From Dyadobacter sp. NIV53 (lineage in GTDB: Bacteria; Bacteroidota; Bacteroidia; Cytophagales; Spirosomataceae): a stretch of DNA of 64,000 bases. The notes below the pieces were generated by a model. That model ran no database searches. It was given only the letters and a program-made list of their open reading frames with translations, and was not told the DNA's origin. The stretch is taken from NCBI RefSeq assembly GCF_019711195.1, contig NZ_CP081299.1:620001-684000 (forward strand), read 5' to 3'. Positions within the stretch are counted from its first letter, which is position 1; each line of letters starts with the position of its first letter. Below are positions 10,183 to 19,464 of the stretch, piece after piece. Position numbers and translations under genes: made by a program.

Positions 10183-11142
10183 TCAAAGTTCTGTTTGCAG
10201 CGCAATTGCCCCGGTAACCAGCAGATTCAGCAGAGCAACAGGCAATATAATTTTCCAGCCATATTCCATCAGCTGATCGTACCTTGGCCGTGGCAGTGAT
10301 GCCCTCAGTAATATAAAAAATGAAATGAAAGCAAACGTTTTCAGGCAAAACCAAAACAGTGGTGGAAGAAATGACGGACCCAGCCAGCCTCCGAAAAATA
10401 TCGTAACTACCATTGCCGAAACAAGTGTTATGCCCAGATATTCACCTATAAAAAACATCCCGAATTTCATACCTGAATATTCCGAGTGAAATCCAGCCAC
10501 CAGCTCACTTTCGGCCTCCGGTATATCAAATGGCAGCCGGTGCGTTTCTGCAATACCTGCGATCAGAAAAATAACAAAACCTACGGGCTGTGTAAAAACA
10601 AACCAGTAATTCTGCTGCGCCAAAACTATATCTGTGAGCCGGAATGAGCCTGAAAGCATCACCACACCCATTAACGAAAGTCCCATAAAAACCTCATAAC
10701 TAATCATTTGCGAAGAGCCTCTTAATGCGCCCAGCAATGAATATTTATTATTGGATGCCCAGCCACCCAGTACAATACTGTAAACACCCAGCGACGACAT
10801 GGCCAGAAAAAACAGCAAACCAACATTCAGGTCGGAGATAAGAATGCCAGGTGCAAAAGGAATGATCACAAAACCCATAAGTACAGCGGCCGCAACTATG
10901 GCTGGGGCAATTACAAAAATCACTTTATCCGCAAAAGGCGGAATCCAGTCTTCCTTAAAAAACAGTTTGATGGTATCCGCTGCCACGATAAGTAACCCAA
11001 ATGGCCCTGCACGATTTGGCCCATACCTGTCCTGCCAGAGCGCCAGCAAACGCCTTTCCAGCCAGATCAGCCATGCCGCAACCGTGGTAAGTGTAAACAG
11101 CGCAATTACAATCATCAGTACATAACGGAGGGTTTCGTTCAT
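10183..11142 (-). CDS. nuoH: NADH-quinone oxidoreductase subunit H
   Basis: Membrane subunit that forms the quinone-binding entrance with NuoB and NuoD and starts the E-channel. The 319 residues form about eight helices with signatures GPNRAGPFGLLIVAADTIKL and ETHRLPFDIPEAESELVAGF, the latter a Glu-rich conserved loop. The ATG overlaps the nuoG stop as ATGA, indicating translational coupling to the preceding peripheral-arm gene. Confidence 0.97.
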   Translation of the reverse strand: MNETLRYVLMIVIALFTLTTVAAWLIWLERRLLALWQDRYGPNRAGPFGLLIVAADTIKLFFKEDWIPPFADKVIFVIAPAIVAAAVLMGFVIIPFAPGILISDLNVGLLFFLAMSSLGVYSIVLGGWASNNKYSLLGALRGSSQMISYEVFMGLSLMGVVMLSGSFRLTDIVLAQQNYWFVFTQPVGFVIFLIAGIAETHRLPFDIPEAESELVAGFHSEYSGMKFGMFFIGEYLGITLVSAMVVTIFFGGWLGPSFLPPLFWFCLKTFAFISFFILLRASLPRPRYDQLMEYGWKIILPVALLNLLVTGAIALQTEL

Positions 11143-13838
11143 AGCTTTGTTTTGGTTAAAATTCCTTTCGCCGGTAAACTCATGCCGGGCATAGCTGAAA
11201 AATTAAACGGAATTCCTGCAAGTCCCTCCGGCATTTTTTTATCAATCTTTACAGCCAGATCATAACTTTGTCCCTTAATCCTGACACTTAATGCTGTGTT
11301 TTCGTCAACGTCAAAATGGGCAGCATCCTTTGTTCCTATTAGTATGTATGGTTCCGGCGTACGTGCGTCAATTGGAGCAGAATAAGCACTGAGCTCATCA
11401 GAGCCAAAAATATGAGGCAACGGTACGATCAGCATTTCATCGTTTTTCACCTTAAAAGCAAGAGGTATATTATCCTGAAAATCATGGACAGATATTTTTC
11501 CGGTCCCTAAAATTCTTTTGCCCGGATCCCCGCCATGCAGCGGCCCTCCGACTTCAATCTGGTACTTATTAATGGATTGCACTGAGTTCCAGCCCGGCGA
11601 CCAGAAAAATGGAATTAAAGGCGCCGGAGGGATCCCCCTATATCCTTCCATCGTGAAAGAAAGTGGCGAATCGGTATCCTCCGGAGGTTTTGGCTCACTT
11701 ACAGCCACATTAGCAAGAATAGCAGTACGACCACTGTACCGATGTGGCTCCCTGGGAATTTTCTGTCCGTTAATGCGAAAATCAGGTGGCGGAACCACAG
11801 TATCCGCTCCTTTAAACTGAGGCATTTCCTTCACCATTTCCTGCATCAGGTTGCCGGATTCCTGCAAATTATCAGGTTCTACATTATTTTTGAATTGCCT
11901 GAATTCGTCCAGCCACCGCCAGCTTTCTCTTATATTTTCATTTGACGGTGCAAATACCTGGAAAAAGCATTGTGCACGGCCTTCATTATTGACCAGCGTT
12001 CCGTCGCCTTCGGCAAATGTAGCAGCCGGAATAAGCACCGTTGCCCGGTCGGTAGTGGCGTTATGCAGGTGATCCAGGACAACGATTTGTTTACACGAAT
12101 TAAAAAAATCGTCAGCCTCTTTTTTAGAAATCCTGCGGTACAAATCGTTTTCAAGAATAATAACTGTATCCGCTTCTTTATCTTTAACAATTTCCATTGC
12201 TTCATTCAAAGAAGGCGCATTCATCATTGTTAATCCCATTGAGTTGCACTCTGGAATGACAAAAGAAAGGCCGGTTTTATTATTTTTCAGACAAAGTGCA
12301 AGCGCAATATTGGTAGCAGCTTTGATAATATCTTCATCGCCCAGGCTGGTTCCGGCAATGATCAGCGGCCTTTCTGCTTTTTGGAGGATCTGTCCGATTT
12401 GTCCGGCTTGTTTCAATATTTCTTCATCCAGTCTGCCTGGTACAGGGGCCTTCTCATTTAAAAAGTTGGCAATCGCAAAACCGAATCGGGCAATATCGTC
12501 CGGTGCTGCGTAATGTGTGTCACAGGCAATTTCGTCCAGTTTGGTTTGAGTTGGATAGGCAATGAACAACTCCCCTTTTTCGTCCTGGATAAATTCACGC
12601 AATGCGGCATCGTGCCAGGAAGGCAAATGGATCTGCCCCGCATTTTCCAAAGGTTTTTTTCGGACAGCCTGCCGCAAAGCCAGTGCCATTCGCGGTGCCG
12701 AATTGGTAACATCTTCTCCCAAAATCAATACAACATCGGCCTCCTCCATTTCTTTTAGAGAGGGCGTGTGAACCTGTCCGGAATTCAGTGTAGTATGAAC
12801 ATTATGCAGCAGCCTGGCTTCTTTTTCAGGAATTCCCTGATAAAAATGCTCCTTCCCGACCAATTGCCGTAATGCAAAGTTAGCCTCAAGAGAAGCCCTG
12901 GGAGAACCGATCCCTATCACTTTCTGACTGGATAAAACGGCTTTCAGATTTTCATACAAGGTTTGTTTACCCGCAGTTTCTCCACGAAAAACTGGATATA
13001 AAACCCGCTCTTTACTATTCACAAATTCATACCCGAACCTTCCCCTGTCACAAATGAAATAACCATTAACCTCACTGTTAAAACGACTCGTAATTTGCCG
13101 GATCTTCCCATATCTTTCACTGGCAATGATATTACATCCAAGACTGCAATGCTGGCAAATGGAAGGCGCCATGGTCATATCCCATTTCCGGGTGTAATGT
13201 TCTTTCAGTGTTTTGTCTGTAAAAACACCTGTCGGACAAATTTCAGCCAGATTTCCACTGAACTCGTTTTCAAGAACTCCGTCTTTTTCCCTGCCGAAAT
13301 AAACATGATCATGTGCAGCAAAAACATCCAGGTCTTTCCCGCCCGCATAATCTTTATAAAACCTCACACAGCGGTAACACTGTATACACCGGTTCATTTC
13401 ATGATTGATAAATGGCCCCAGGTACTGGTTTTTGTACGTACGCTTTTTGAATCCGAAACGCCGGTAAGCATGGCCGGTCATGACAGTCATATCCTGCAAA
13501 TGACAAGAACCTCCTTCATCACAAACTGCACAGTCATGCGGGTGGTTGGTCATCAGCCATTCAATATTTTGCGAGCGAAAATCCCTGGCTACCTGATCAT
13601 CCAGCGACACAAACATATTGTCGCGGACCCCTTCCATACAGGCCATTACCAGCCTGCCGTTTGTATCATTTTCATCTTTAAAAAGCCTGACTGCACACTG
13701 ACGGCACGCTCCAACAGATCCCATTGCGGGATGCCAGCAAAAATAAGGTAGATTAAAACCCAGTGTCAGACAGGTTTCGAGCAGGTTTTTACCCTCTTTT
13801 GCTTCGTAAGGCTTTTTATCAATATGAATGACTGCCAT
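11139..13838 (-). CDS. nuoG: NADH-quinone oxidoreductase subunit G
   Basis: Iron-sulphur subunit of the NADH-dehydrogenase module, 899 residues. From the N-terminus: a [2Fe-2S] ferredoxin-like domain (Cys in FCWHPAMGSVGACRQC and CMEG), the His-ligated cluster motif HPHDCAVCDEGGSCHLQD, a four-Cys motif starting CIQCYRC and closing at CPTGVF, then a molybdopterin-oxidoreductase-like domain beginning CQHCSLGC. That last motif is C-x2-C-x3-C-x27-C, so ligands for the extra cluster N7 are present, as in E. coli and Thermus but not mitochondria. The C-terminal half is degenerate relative to true molybdoenzymes, as usual for NuoG. It sits 6 bases after nuoF. Confidence 0.96.
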   Translation of the reverse strand: MAVIHIDKKPYEAKEGKNLLETCLTLGFNLPYFCWHPAMGSVGACRQCAVRLFKDENDTNGRLVMACMEGVRDNMFVSLDDQVARDFRSQNIEWLMTNHPHDCAVCDEGGSCHLQDMTVMTGHAYRRFGFKKRTYKNQYLGPFINHEMNRCIQCYRCVRFYKDYAGGKDLDVFAAHDHVYFGREKDGVLENEFSGNLAEICPTGVFTDKTLKEHYTRKWDMTMAPSICQHCSLGCNIIASERYGKIRQITSRFNSEVNGYFICDRGRFGYEFVNSKERVLYPVFRGETAGKQTLYENLKAVLSSQKVIGIGSPRASLEANFALRQLVGKEHFYQGIPEKEARLLHNVHTTLNSGQVHTPSLKEMEEADVVLILGEDVTNSAPRMALALRQAVRKKPLENAGQIHLPSWHDAALREFIQDEKGELFIAYPTQTKLDEIACDTHYAAPDDIARFGFAIANFLNEKAPVPGRLDEEILKQAGQIGQILQKAERPLIIAGTSLGDEDIIKAATNIALALCLKNNKTGLSFVIPECNSMGLTMMNAPSLNEAMEIVKDKEADTVIILENDLYRRISKKEADDFFNSCKQIVVLDHLHNATTDRATVLIPAATFAEGDGTLVNNEGRAQCFFQVFAPSNENIRESWRWLDEFRQFKNNVEPDNLQESGNLMQEMVKEMPQFKGADTVVPPPDFRINGQKIPREPHRYSGRTAILANVAVSEPKPPEDTDSPLSFTMEGYRGIPPAPLIPFFWSPGWNSVQSINKYQIEVGGPLHGGDPGKRILGTGKISVHDFQDNIPLAFKVKNDEMLIVPLPHIFGSDELSAYSAPIDARTPEPYILIGTKDAAHFDVDENTALSVRIKGQSYDLAVKIDKKMPEGLAGIPFNFSAMPGMSLPAKGILTKTKL

Positions 13839-13844
13839 AACATT

Positions 13845-15116
13845 TCACCGCCAGGGGCATTTTTTTTCGTTGATATGTTTGTCAAAATCTTCTTTAAAAT
13901 ATTTTAGCGCACTTTGAAGAGGTTCCATCGCTCCTGGTGCCAGGGCGCAAAAAGTATTGCCGGGCCCCAGATATTTTGTATGCATGTCAAGCAGCTGCAA
14001 ATCTTCCGCCCGCCCTTTTCCGTTCTCCATAGCAAGTAATATTTTTTCAGTCCAGGGCAGTCCTTCCCTGCAAGGGGTACACCAGCCACATGATTCCTGT
14101 GCAAAAAAATGTTCGAGATTATGGACGAACCCGACAGGACAGGTCTGGTCGTCGAGAACGATCATGGTACCGGTACCTAACCTGCTCCCGGCCGCAGCAA
14201 CCGACTTGAAATCCAGCTTTACATCCATATGTTTATTGACAAGAAAATCGGTAGAAGCACCTCCGGGCAACGCCCCTTTAAACTGGTAACCGTTTTTCAT
14301 TCCTCCTGCATGCACTTCAATCAATTCCCGCATGGTAATTCCCATTGGCAGCTCCCATAAACCGGGATTGTTCACACGCCCGCTTACACCATACAGCTTG
14401 GTTCCGGCATCACTGCCAGGGCTCAGGCCTTTAAACCAATCGGCACCATTGTTGATTATATGCGGAATGTTACAAAGCGTTTCCACATTATTTACAATGG
14501 TCGGCTTGCCGAACAAACCGCTAATTTGTGGAAACGGAGGTTTGGTTCTGGGCGTAGCGCGTTTTCCTTCAAGGGCATTGAGCAACGCAGTTTCCTCGCC
14601 GCATATATATCGTCCAACGCCTGTATGCAGGTACATTTCAAGATTATAACCGCTCCCAAGAATATCGCGACCCAGGTATCCGGCAGCATAGGCTTCGTCA
14701 ATGGCATGGCGTAGCAACCGGGCAGCTTTTTTGTAGGCCCATCTTAAAAAGATATAGGAAATATTGGCCTGAATAGCAAATGCAGATACGATCATTCCTT
14801 CGATCATCTGGTGCGGATTGCCTTCTAAAAGCAAACGGTCTTTAAATGTACCTGGCTCCATTTCATCTGCATTCGCTATCAGGTATTTGGTGGGCGAAGT
14901 GTTGTTCATCGGAACAAAACTCCATTTCATGCCCGTATTAAAACCTGCACCTCCCCTGCCCTTCAAATCAGAATCCTGCACCAGTTTGGTAACCTCAGCC
15001 GGAGTCATTGATTTTATTGCTTTGTGCACAGACTGATATCCTCCTTCCCGTTCATAATCTTTCAGATTTAGAGCGGGCCGGTTGGAATTAATAAGCCGGG
15101 TAAGAGGCGTTTCCAT
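13845..15116 (-). CDS. nuoF: NADH-quinone oxidoreductase subunit F (NADH/FMN-binding)
   Basis: NADH-oxidising flavoprotein at the tip of complex I, 423 residues. The glycine-rich NADH site GRGGAGFNTGMKW and the FMN-site region around IANADEMEPGTFKDR and CGEETALLNALEGKRATP are visible. The N3 [4Fe-4S] ligands appear as ESCGWCTPCREG plus a distal Cys in GNTFCALAPGA. It begins 4 bases after nuoE. Presence of nuoE, F and G means this organism has the NADH-using form of complex I, unlike Bacteroidota clusters that lack the module. Confidence 0.97.
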   Translation of the reverse strand: METPLTRLINSNRPALNLKDYEREGGYQSVHKAIKSMTPAEVTKLVQDSDLKGRGGAGFNTGMKWSFVPMNNTSPTKYLIANADEMEPGTFKDRLLLEGNPHQMIEGMIVSAFAIQANISYIFLRWAYKKAARLLRHAIDEAYAAGYLGRDILGSGYNLEMYLHTGVGRYICGEETALLNALEGKRATPRTKPPFPQISGLFGKPTIVNNVETLCNIPHIINNGADWFKGLSPGSDAGTKLYGVSGRVNNPGLWELPMGITMRELIEVHAGGMKNGYQFKGALPGGASTDFLVNKHMDVKLDFKSVAAAGSRLGTGTMIVLDDQTCPVGFVHNLEHFFAQESCGWCTPCREGLPWTEKILLAMENGKGRAEDLQLLDMHTKYLGPGNTFCALAPGAMEPLQSALKYFKEDFDKHINEKKCPWR

Positions 15117-15120
15117 TCGC

Positions 15121-15612
15121 TTATTTGTATGCGTCTAAAATTTCGTCGAGCTGGTCTGCCGTCAGGTCTCTGTATAATTCGTGATGGATCATACAGGCAG
15201 GTGCGTGGTCACAGGTACCAAGGCAGGCATTGGGCAAAAGTGTAAACCGCCCGTCCGTTGTTGTTTCCCCAAAACTGATATGTAATCTGGCTTTCAGCTG
15301 TTCATAGATTTTTTCATAACCCATAACATAACAGCTGATACTGTCGCAAAGCAGAATAACGTTCCTGCCAACAGGTTTGCGAAAAACCAGGTTATAAAAA
15401 GTAGCAACGCTGTCCAGTTCTTCCGGCGACATTTCCAGGTAACCCGCAATGGTATGCAGGCTTTCGTCCGAAATCCAGCCACGGTGATGCTGCACAATTT
15501 TCAGCGCTTCGATGCACGCCGCTTTACGATACGGAACAAGTCCGATTTCCACGTCAATTTCTTCTTTTTCTTCGGCCGTCAGCAAAATCGGGCTCATAAC
15601 GTTGATTTTCAT
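15121..15612 (-). CDS. nuoE: NADH-quinone oxidoreductase subunit E ([2Fe-2S])
   Basis: Thioredoxin-fold subunit that holds the N1a [2Fe-2S] cluster next to NuoF, 163 residues. Ligand pairs are visible as CDSISC and CLGTC, spaced as in the family (C-x4-C ... C-x3-C). An N-terminal helical region precedes them (ACIEALKIVQHHRGWISDE is typical). It sits between nuoCD and nuoF with 4-base gaps on both sides. Confidence 0.96.
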   Translation of the reverse strand: MKINVMSPILLTAEEKEEIDVEIGLVPYRKAACIEALKIVQHHRGWISDESLHTIAGYLEMSPEELDSVATFYNLVFRKPVGRNVILLCDSISCYVMGYEKIYEQLKARLHISFGETTTDGRFTLLPNACLGTCDHAPACMIHHELYRDLTADQLDEILDAYK

Positions 15613-15616
15613 TCCT

Positions 15617-17371
15617 CTATCGGTCTATATCTGCCAAAACATAATCGATACTTCCAAGAATTGATAATAAATCTGCTACTGTATATCCCTTGCTTATATA
15701 AGGCAGCATTTGCATGTGCGGAAACGACGGAGTCCTGATCCTGACCCTGTAAGCCGACGTATTTCCATCGCTTGTCAGGTAATAACTATTAGCGCCCTTC
15801 GTTGCTTCAATGCAGCTCATGGCTTCTCCCGCAGGAATTACAGGTCCCCAGCTCACATTGAGAAAGTGTGTAATGAGTGTCTCGATATCTTTCATTGTGT
15901 TTTTCTTGAGCGGAGGTGTTGCCAGCGGATGATCCGATTTGTAAGGGCCTTCGGGCATATTTTCCAGGCATTGTTCTATAATCCGCAGGCTTTGCGTCAT
16001 CTCTTCAACACGTACAACGGCGCGATCATAACAATCACCGTTTTGTGCTGTTGGAACATCAAATTCAAAATTCTCATAACCGGAATAAGGTTGTTTTTTC
16101 CTGAAATCCCATTCAAAACCACAGGCACGCAAACCCGGACCGGTTACTCCCCATTCAATAGCTTCTTCCAGTGTGTAAATTCCTATCCCGACAGTACGGG
16201 CTTTAAAAATACTGTTCTGCATCACCATTCTATGATATTCCCTGAGCTGTTTAGGAAAATGATCAATGAAATTACGAACCAGTTTATCCCAGCCTGCCGG
16301 CAAATCCTGGGCAACCCCACCAATCCGGAACCAGTTCGGATGCATGCGTGCGCCGCAGATGGCTTCAATAATGTCAAAGATCTTTTCCCGGTCGGTGAAC
16401 ATGTAAAATACTGGTGAAAGTTGTCCCAGATCCTGCGCAAATGTGCCATACCAAACAAGATGGCTCGCAATACGGAATAATTCACAAAGCATCACACGAA
16501 TCACTTCCACACGCTTTGGAACCGTAATTCCTGCCAGTTTCTCAACCGCCAGCAAATAAGCCAGATTATTCATCACGCCACCGAGATAATCCACACGGTC
16601 TGTGTAGGGAATGTATGTGTGCCACGATTGCCTTTCACCCATTTTTTCAGCACCACGATGGTGGAAACCAATATCCGGAACAGCGTCCACAATATCTTCA
16701 CCATCAAGCTGAAGTATGATACGAAGCACGCCATGTGTACCGGGATGCTGTGGCCCCAGGTTAAGAAACATGAAATCCGCATCATCGCTTTGCCTTTTCA
16801 AACCCCAGTCTTCGGGATTAAATTGCAAGGCCTGCTGTTCCTTATCCTGCTTTTCGTCCCAAAGCCGGAAAGGCCCCATTTCAGTCGCTCTTGCCGGGTG
16901 TTCTTTTCGAAGCGGATGCCCGTTCCAGGTTAACGGCATCAATATACGTCGCAGATGCGGATGGCCTTTAAAGTCAATCCCAAACATATCATAGACCTCT
17001 CTCTCATACCAGTTGGCATTTTCCCACAAAGAGCAAATGGATACAATCGAAGGAAATTCACCTTTCAAAGCAACCTTGAGACGGATAAAACTATTCCGTT
17101 CAAAAGAAAGCAGATGATATACAATTGTAAAGTCGGGAGGCACCGAACCGTTGGATCTGGCTTTGGCCTTGTTTCTTTCATCAATTGCACAGAGATCAAA
17201 CAAAAATGTAAATGGCCTGGTAATTTTACTTTTGAGATGAGTCAGTATCTCAATTAATTTCTCACTTTTTACCCATAATGTAGTAATCCCATCAACTGTT
17301 TGTTGCTGTGTTAAACCTGATTCGCCGAAAACCGAAATCAGTTCCTCCGCCAAGCCTGAACGATCATTCAT
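15617..17371 (-). CDS. nuoCD: NADH-quinone oxidoreductase fused subunits C/D
   Basis: Natural fusion of the 30-kDa (NuoC) and 49-kDa (NuoD) subunits, 584 residues. The NuoC part spans about residues 1-170 with YEREVYDMFGIDFKGHPHLR and GHPLRKEHP; the NuoD part starts around residue 200 with LNLGPQHPGTHGVLR and ends in the family C-terminus SIDYVLADIDR. NuoD contributes the quinone site; the His in GPQHPGTHG is the conserved one. No stop or frame change separates the halves, so the fusion is genuine and resembles that of E. coli. It follows nuoB after about 40 bases. Confidence 0.96.
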   Translation of the reverse strand: MNDRSGLAEELISVFGESGLTQQQTVDGITTLWVKSEKLIEILTHLKSKITRPFTFLFDLCAIDERNKAKARSNGSVPPDFTIVYHLLSFERNSFIRLKVALKGEFPSIVSICSLWENANWYEREVYDMFGIDFKGHPHLRRILMPLTWNGHPLRKEHPARATEMGPFRLWDEKQDKEQQALQFNPEDWGLKRQSDDADFMFLNLGPQHPGTHGVLRIILQLDGEDIVDAVPDIGFHHRGAEKMGERQSWHTYIPYTDRVDYLGGVMNNLAYLLAVEKLAGITVPKRVEVIRVMLCELFRIASHLVWYGTFAQDLGQLSPVFYMFTDREKIFDIIEAICGARMHPNWFRIGGVAQDLPAGWDKLVRNFIDHFPKQLREYHRMVMQNSIFKARTVGIGIYTLEEAIEWGVTGPGLRACGFEWDFRKKQPYSGYENFEFDVPTAQNGDCYDRAVVRVEEMTQSLRIIEQCLENMPEGPYKSDHPLATPPLKKNTMKDIETLITHFLNVSWGPVIPAGEAMSCIEATKGANSYYLTSDGNTSAYRVRIRTPSFPHMQMLPYISKGYTVADLLSILGSIDYVLADIDR

Positions 17372-17412
17372 GCTTTTCCTGATTATAATTTCAATAATGC
17401 ACCCGACCTGCT

Positions 17413-18051
17413 TTAAATGGTATCAGGCGTGCGTATCCCGATCAAATTTTTTCTTTGTTCCTTTTTCTCTTCCTTCATTACCGGTTTCTCAGGCCTGATA
17501 ATTCCCTGGTCACCAATTGCCCAGCTTAATGGCCGCTGTTCTTTTCCAACCGAATCTGCCAGGAGCATCAGCCCCTGCATAAATGCATCCGGGCGGGGCG
17601 GACAACCAGGCACATAAACGTCCACCGGTAAAAATTTGTCGACTCCCTGAACCACGCTATAAATGTCATACATCCCGCCCGAGTTGGCACAGGACCCCAT
17701 GGAGATCACCCATTTGGGTTCCATCATCTGCTCGTGAAGCCGTTTGATAATCGGTGCCATTTTAACAAAAACAGTTCCTGCAATGACCATCACATCGGCT
17801 TCTCGCGGCGTTCCTCTAATTACTTCTGCACCAAAACGGGCAACATCGTATTTACTGGTCAGGCTGGTCGCCATTTCAACGAAACAGCACGAAAGGCCAA
17901 AATGAAACGGCCACATGGAATTCTTTCGTCCCCAGGCCAGCAAATCCTGTACTGTTGTGAGCATTATGCTTTGCTTTACCGATTCCTCAAAAGAACCGGT
18001 TCCCTGAACTGCATTTGCGGGTTCGGAAGGTTTACTTAGCCACCATTTCAT
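17413..18051 (-). CDS. nuoB: NADH-quinone oxidoreductase subunit B (N2 cluster)
   Basis: Carries the terminal [4Fe-4S] cluster N2 that reduces quinone. Ligands are the tandem Cys in GLSCCFVEMATS, the Cys in SMGSCANSGGMYD, and the Cys in VPGCPPRPDAFMQG. I start at the ATG giving MKWWLSKPSEPAN (212 residues), which overlaps the nuoA stop as ATGA; a longer frame extends 29 codons into nuoA but its translation is not NuoB-like. The C-terminal tail is Lys/Glu-rich and variable, as in relatives. Confidence 0.96.
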   Translation of the reverse strand: MKWWLSKPSEPANAVQGTGSFEESVKQSIMLTTVQDLLAWGRKNSMWPFHFGLSCCFVEMATSLTSKYDVARFGAEVIRGTPREADVMVIAGTVFVKMAPIIKRLHEQMMEPKWVISMGSCANSGGMYDIYSVVQGVDKFLPVDVYVPGCPPRPDAFMQGLMLLADSVGKEQRPLSWAIGDQGIIRPEKPVMKEEKKEQRKNLIGIRTPDTI

Positions 18052-18482
18052 ATTGCAGGTTTCTTTATATTCAGTTTTCGGTAAGCTTTCAGGATTTTCT
18101 TTCCATCCGGACCAAAATCCAGTGCACCAATACTCCATTCATAGATCAGAACGGCAAATAACAGCCCGATAAAAACACAGATACTTAGGTAACCCTGCCA
18201 TCCCAGTTCTTTAAATGCGAGAGCCCATAGCACAATAAAAACAACCTCAATATCAAAAATGACGAACATCATGGCCACCAGATAAAATTGGGCAGAGAAC
18301 CGCAGTCTTGCGGATCCGGTTTCTATAACGCCGGATTCGTAAGGCTGGCCGGTTGCCCTGCCCTCATGATGTTGTCCCAAAAAATAAGAAAGCGAAATAA
18401 TAAAAGTTAATAAAATCAAAACCAATGCCGCATACAGCCAAAAAGGCCAACCTGGTGTACCAGACGAATCTAATTCATTCAT
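18048..18482 (-). CDS. nuoA: NADH-quinone oxidoreductase subunit A
   Basis: Three-helix membrane subunit of complex I near the quinone entrance, 144 residues, and first gene of the nuo operon. Signatures are the loop GQPYESGVIETG and FVIFDIEVVFIVLWAL. The start at MNELDSSGTPGWPF matches typical N-termini. About 80 bases separate it from the CBS-pair gene upstream on the same strand; that spacer is AT-rich and probably holds the operon promoter, but I cannot assign a clear box. Confidence 0.95.
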   Translation of the reverse strand: MNELDSSGTPGWPFWLYAALVLILLTFIISLSYFLGQHHEGRATGQPYESGVIETGSARLRFSAQFYLVAMMFVIFDIEVVFIVLWALAFKELGWQGYLSICVFIGLLFAVLIYEWSIGALDFGPDGKKILKAYRKLNIKKPAI

Positions 18483-18561
18483 ATTCTATATATTAGAAAA
18501 CGATATGAGCTAAAAAGTTTTTTTTAATTGATATTATCCAGCGTATAAATTGACGGGATTA

Positions 18562-18993
18562 TCAGATTCCGGTAATAAAATGTTCCAGGTTTCCGATAAT
18601 GTATTTCTGATCTTCGATGATATACTTCACGACATCACCAATAGAAATGATGCCGATAAGCAATTCGTTGTCGATAACGGGCAGATGCCTGATAAATTTG
18701 TCAGTCATCATTGACATACAATCCTCTATACTTGTGTCCGAAGATACCGTAATGGGATTTTGAGTCATGATTTCACTTACCATGATCTCTTTGGAGGCTT
18801 TTCCTTTCAGGATAACTTTACGTGCGTAATCTCTTTCCGTGAAGATCCCGACAAACTTCTCCTGTTCCATGACCAGGAGTGCACCGATATTTTTTTCAAA
18901 CATCAGTTCCAGCGCTTCGAAAACAGTATTGTCCGGATGGATCACAACCGGGGCCGTTTTTTTTGTTTCGAGGATATTTCTGACTTTCCCCAT
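18562..18993 (-). CDS. CBS-pair domain protein
   Basis: A stand-alone protein with two CBS motifs filling its 143 residues (first about 8-60, second about 72-130). Such Bateman modules usually bind adenosine nucleotides and act as energy sensors. Characteristic pieces are FVGIFTERDYARKVIL and GIISIGDVVKYII. I chose ATG (MGKVRNILETK) rather than the GTG two codons before it, because the GTG lies inside an almost perfect Shine-Dalgarno sequence. It is upstream of nuoA in the same direction, so cotranscription with complex I is possible. Target unknown. Confidence 0.88.
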   Translation of the reverse strand: MGKVRNILETKKTAPVVIHPDNTVFEALELMFEKNIGALLVMEQEKFVGIFTERDYARKVILKGKASKEIMVSEIMTQNPITVSSDTSIEDCMSMMTDKFIRHLPVIDNELLIGIISIGDVVKYIIEDQKYIIGNLEHFITGI

Positions 18994-19464
18994 AATCACC
19001 TCCTTTCTTATATAGGTTTAGTAATCACTTGGTTAATATAAAATTATAAAAAAATTATTATATGAATATTTTTTATAATTTATTTTTCGATTAAAAAAAT
19101 CACGGGTGTCTTTTCGGAACTGGTTTTGTAGTTAAGTTTATTGTAATTCCATAATTGCTAATAATCAGGTATCGAACGCCGGCGCCTTGCGTCCTTCCCT
19201 TTTTTCTATTCACTTTTCCCTCTGAGTGTTTTTTATTAGAAGGCCGGGCGTTCTATGTTTCGGACTATGCCTGGGAACGGTGAATATACGAACTTAGCTC
19301 CTGGCCAATAATTGAATTAAAATCAATTATCATCATTCGATATCTTGTTTTATCTGCTCTTTGCAACATGTTTTGTAGAATTTGAAACAAAATTGATAGC
19401 CCTTGTAACCAGGTTTAACAGACTTTTGTGCTTCTACAAATCGGACACATTAAAACATCCAGCT
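18994..19464. other. Intergenic region between divergent CBS-pair and DUF418 genes
   Basis: About 470 bases. The part near 19020-19110 is extremely AT-rich and probably contains the CBS-gene promoter. The part near 19170-19290 is more GC-rich, with short self-complementary stretches. I see no gene, RNA family or repeat I can name. Confidence 0.4.
18997..19006 (-). promoter_or_regulatory. Strong Shine-Dalgarno before the CBS-pair gene
   Basis: The minus strand reads AAAGGAGGTG followed by ATT ATG, a near-complete match to the 16S anti-SD with good spacing. Bacteroidota genes rarely rely on SD pairing, and none of the neighbours has a comparable site, so it stands out and decides the ATG start. 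Confidence 0.7.

Noticed and set aside
13095..13751. 218-codon open frame on the plus strand antisense to nuoG
   Set aside because: It lies opposite a gene with full family motifs and its translation has no recognisable domain.
15710..16417. 235-codon open frame antisense to nuoCD
   Set aside because: Opposite a complete and conserved gene; no signal, motif or start context.
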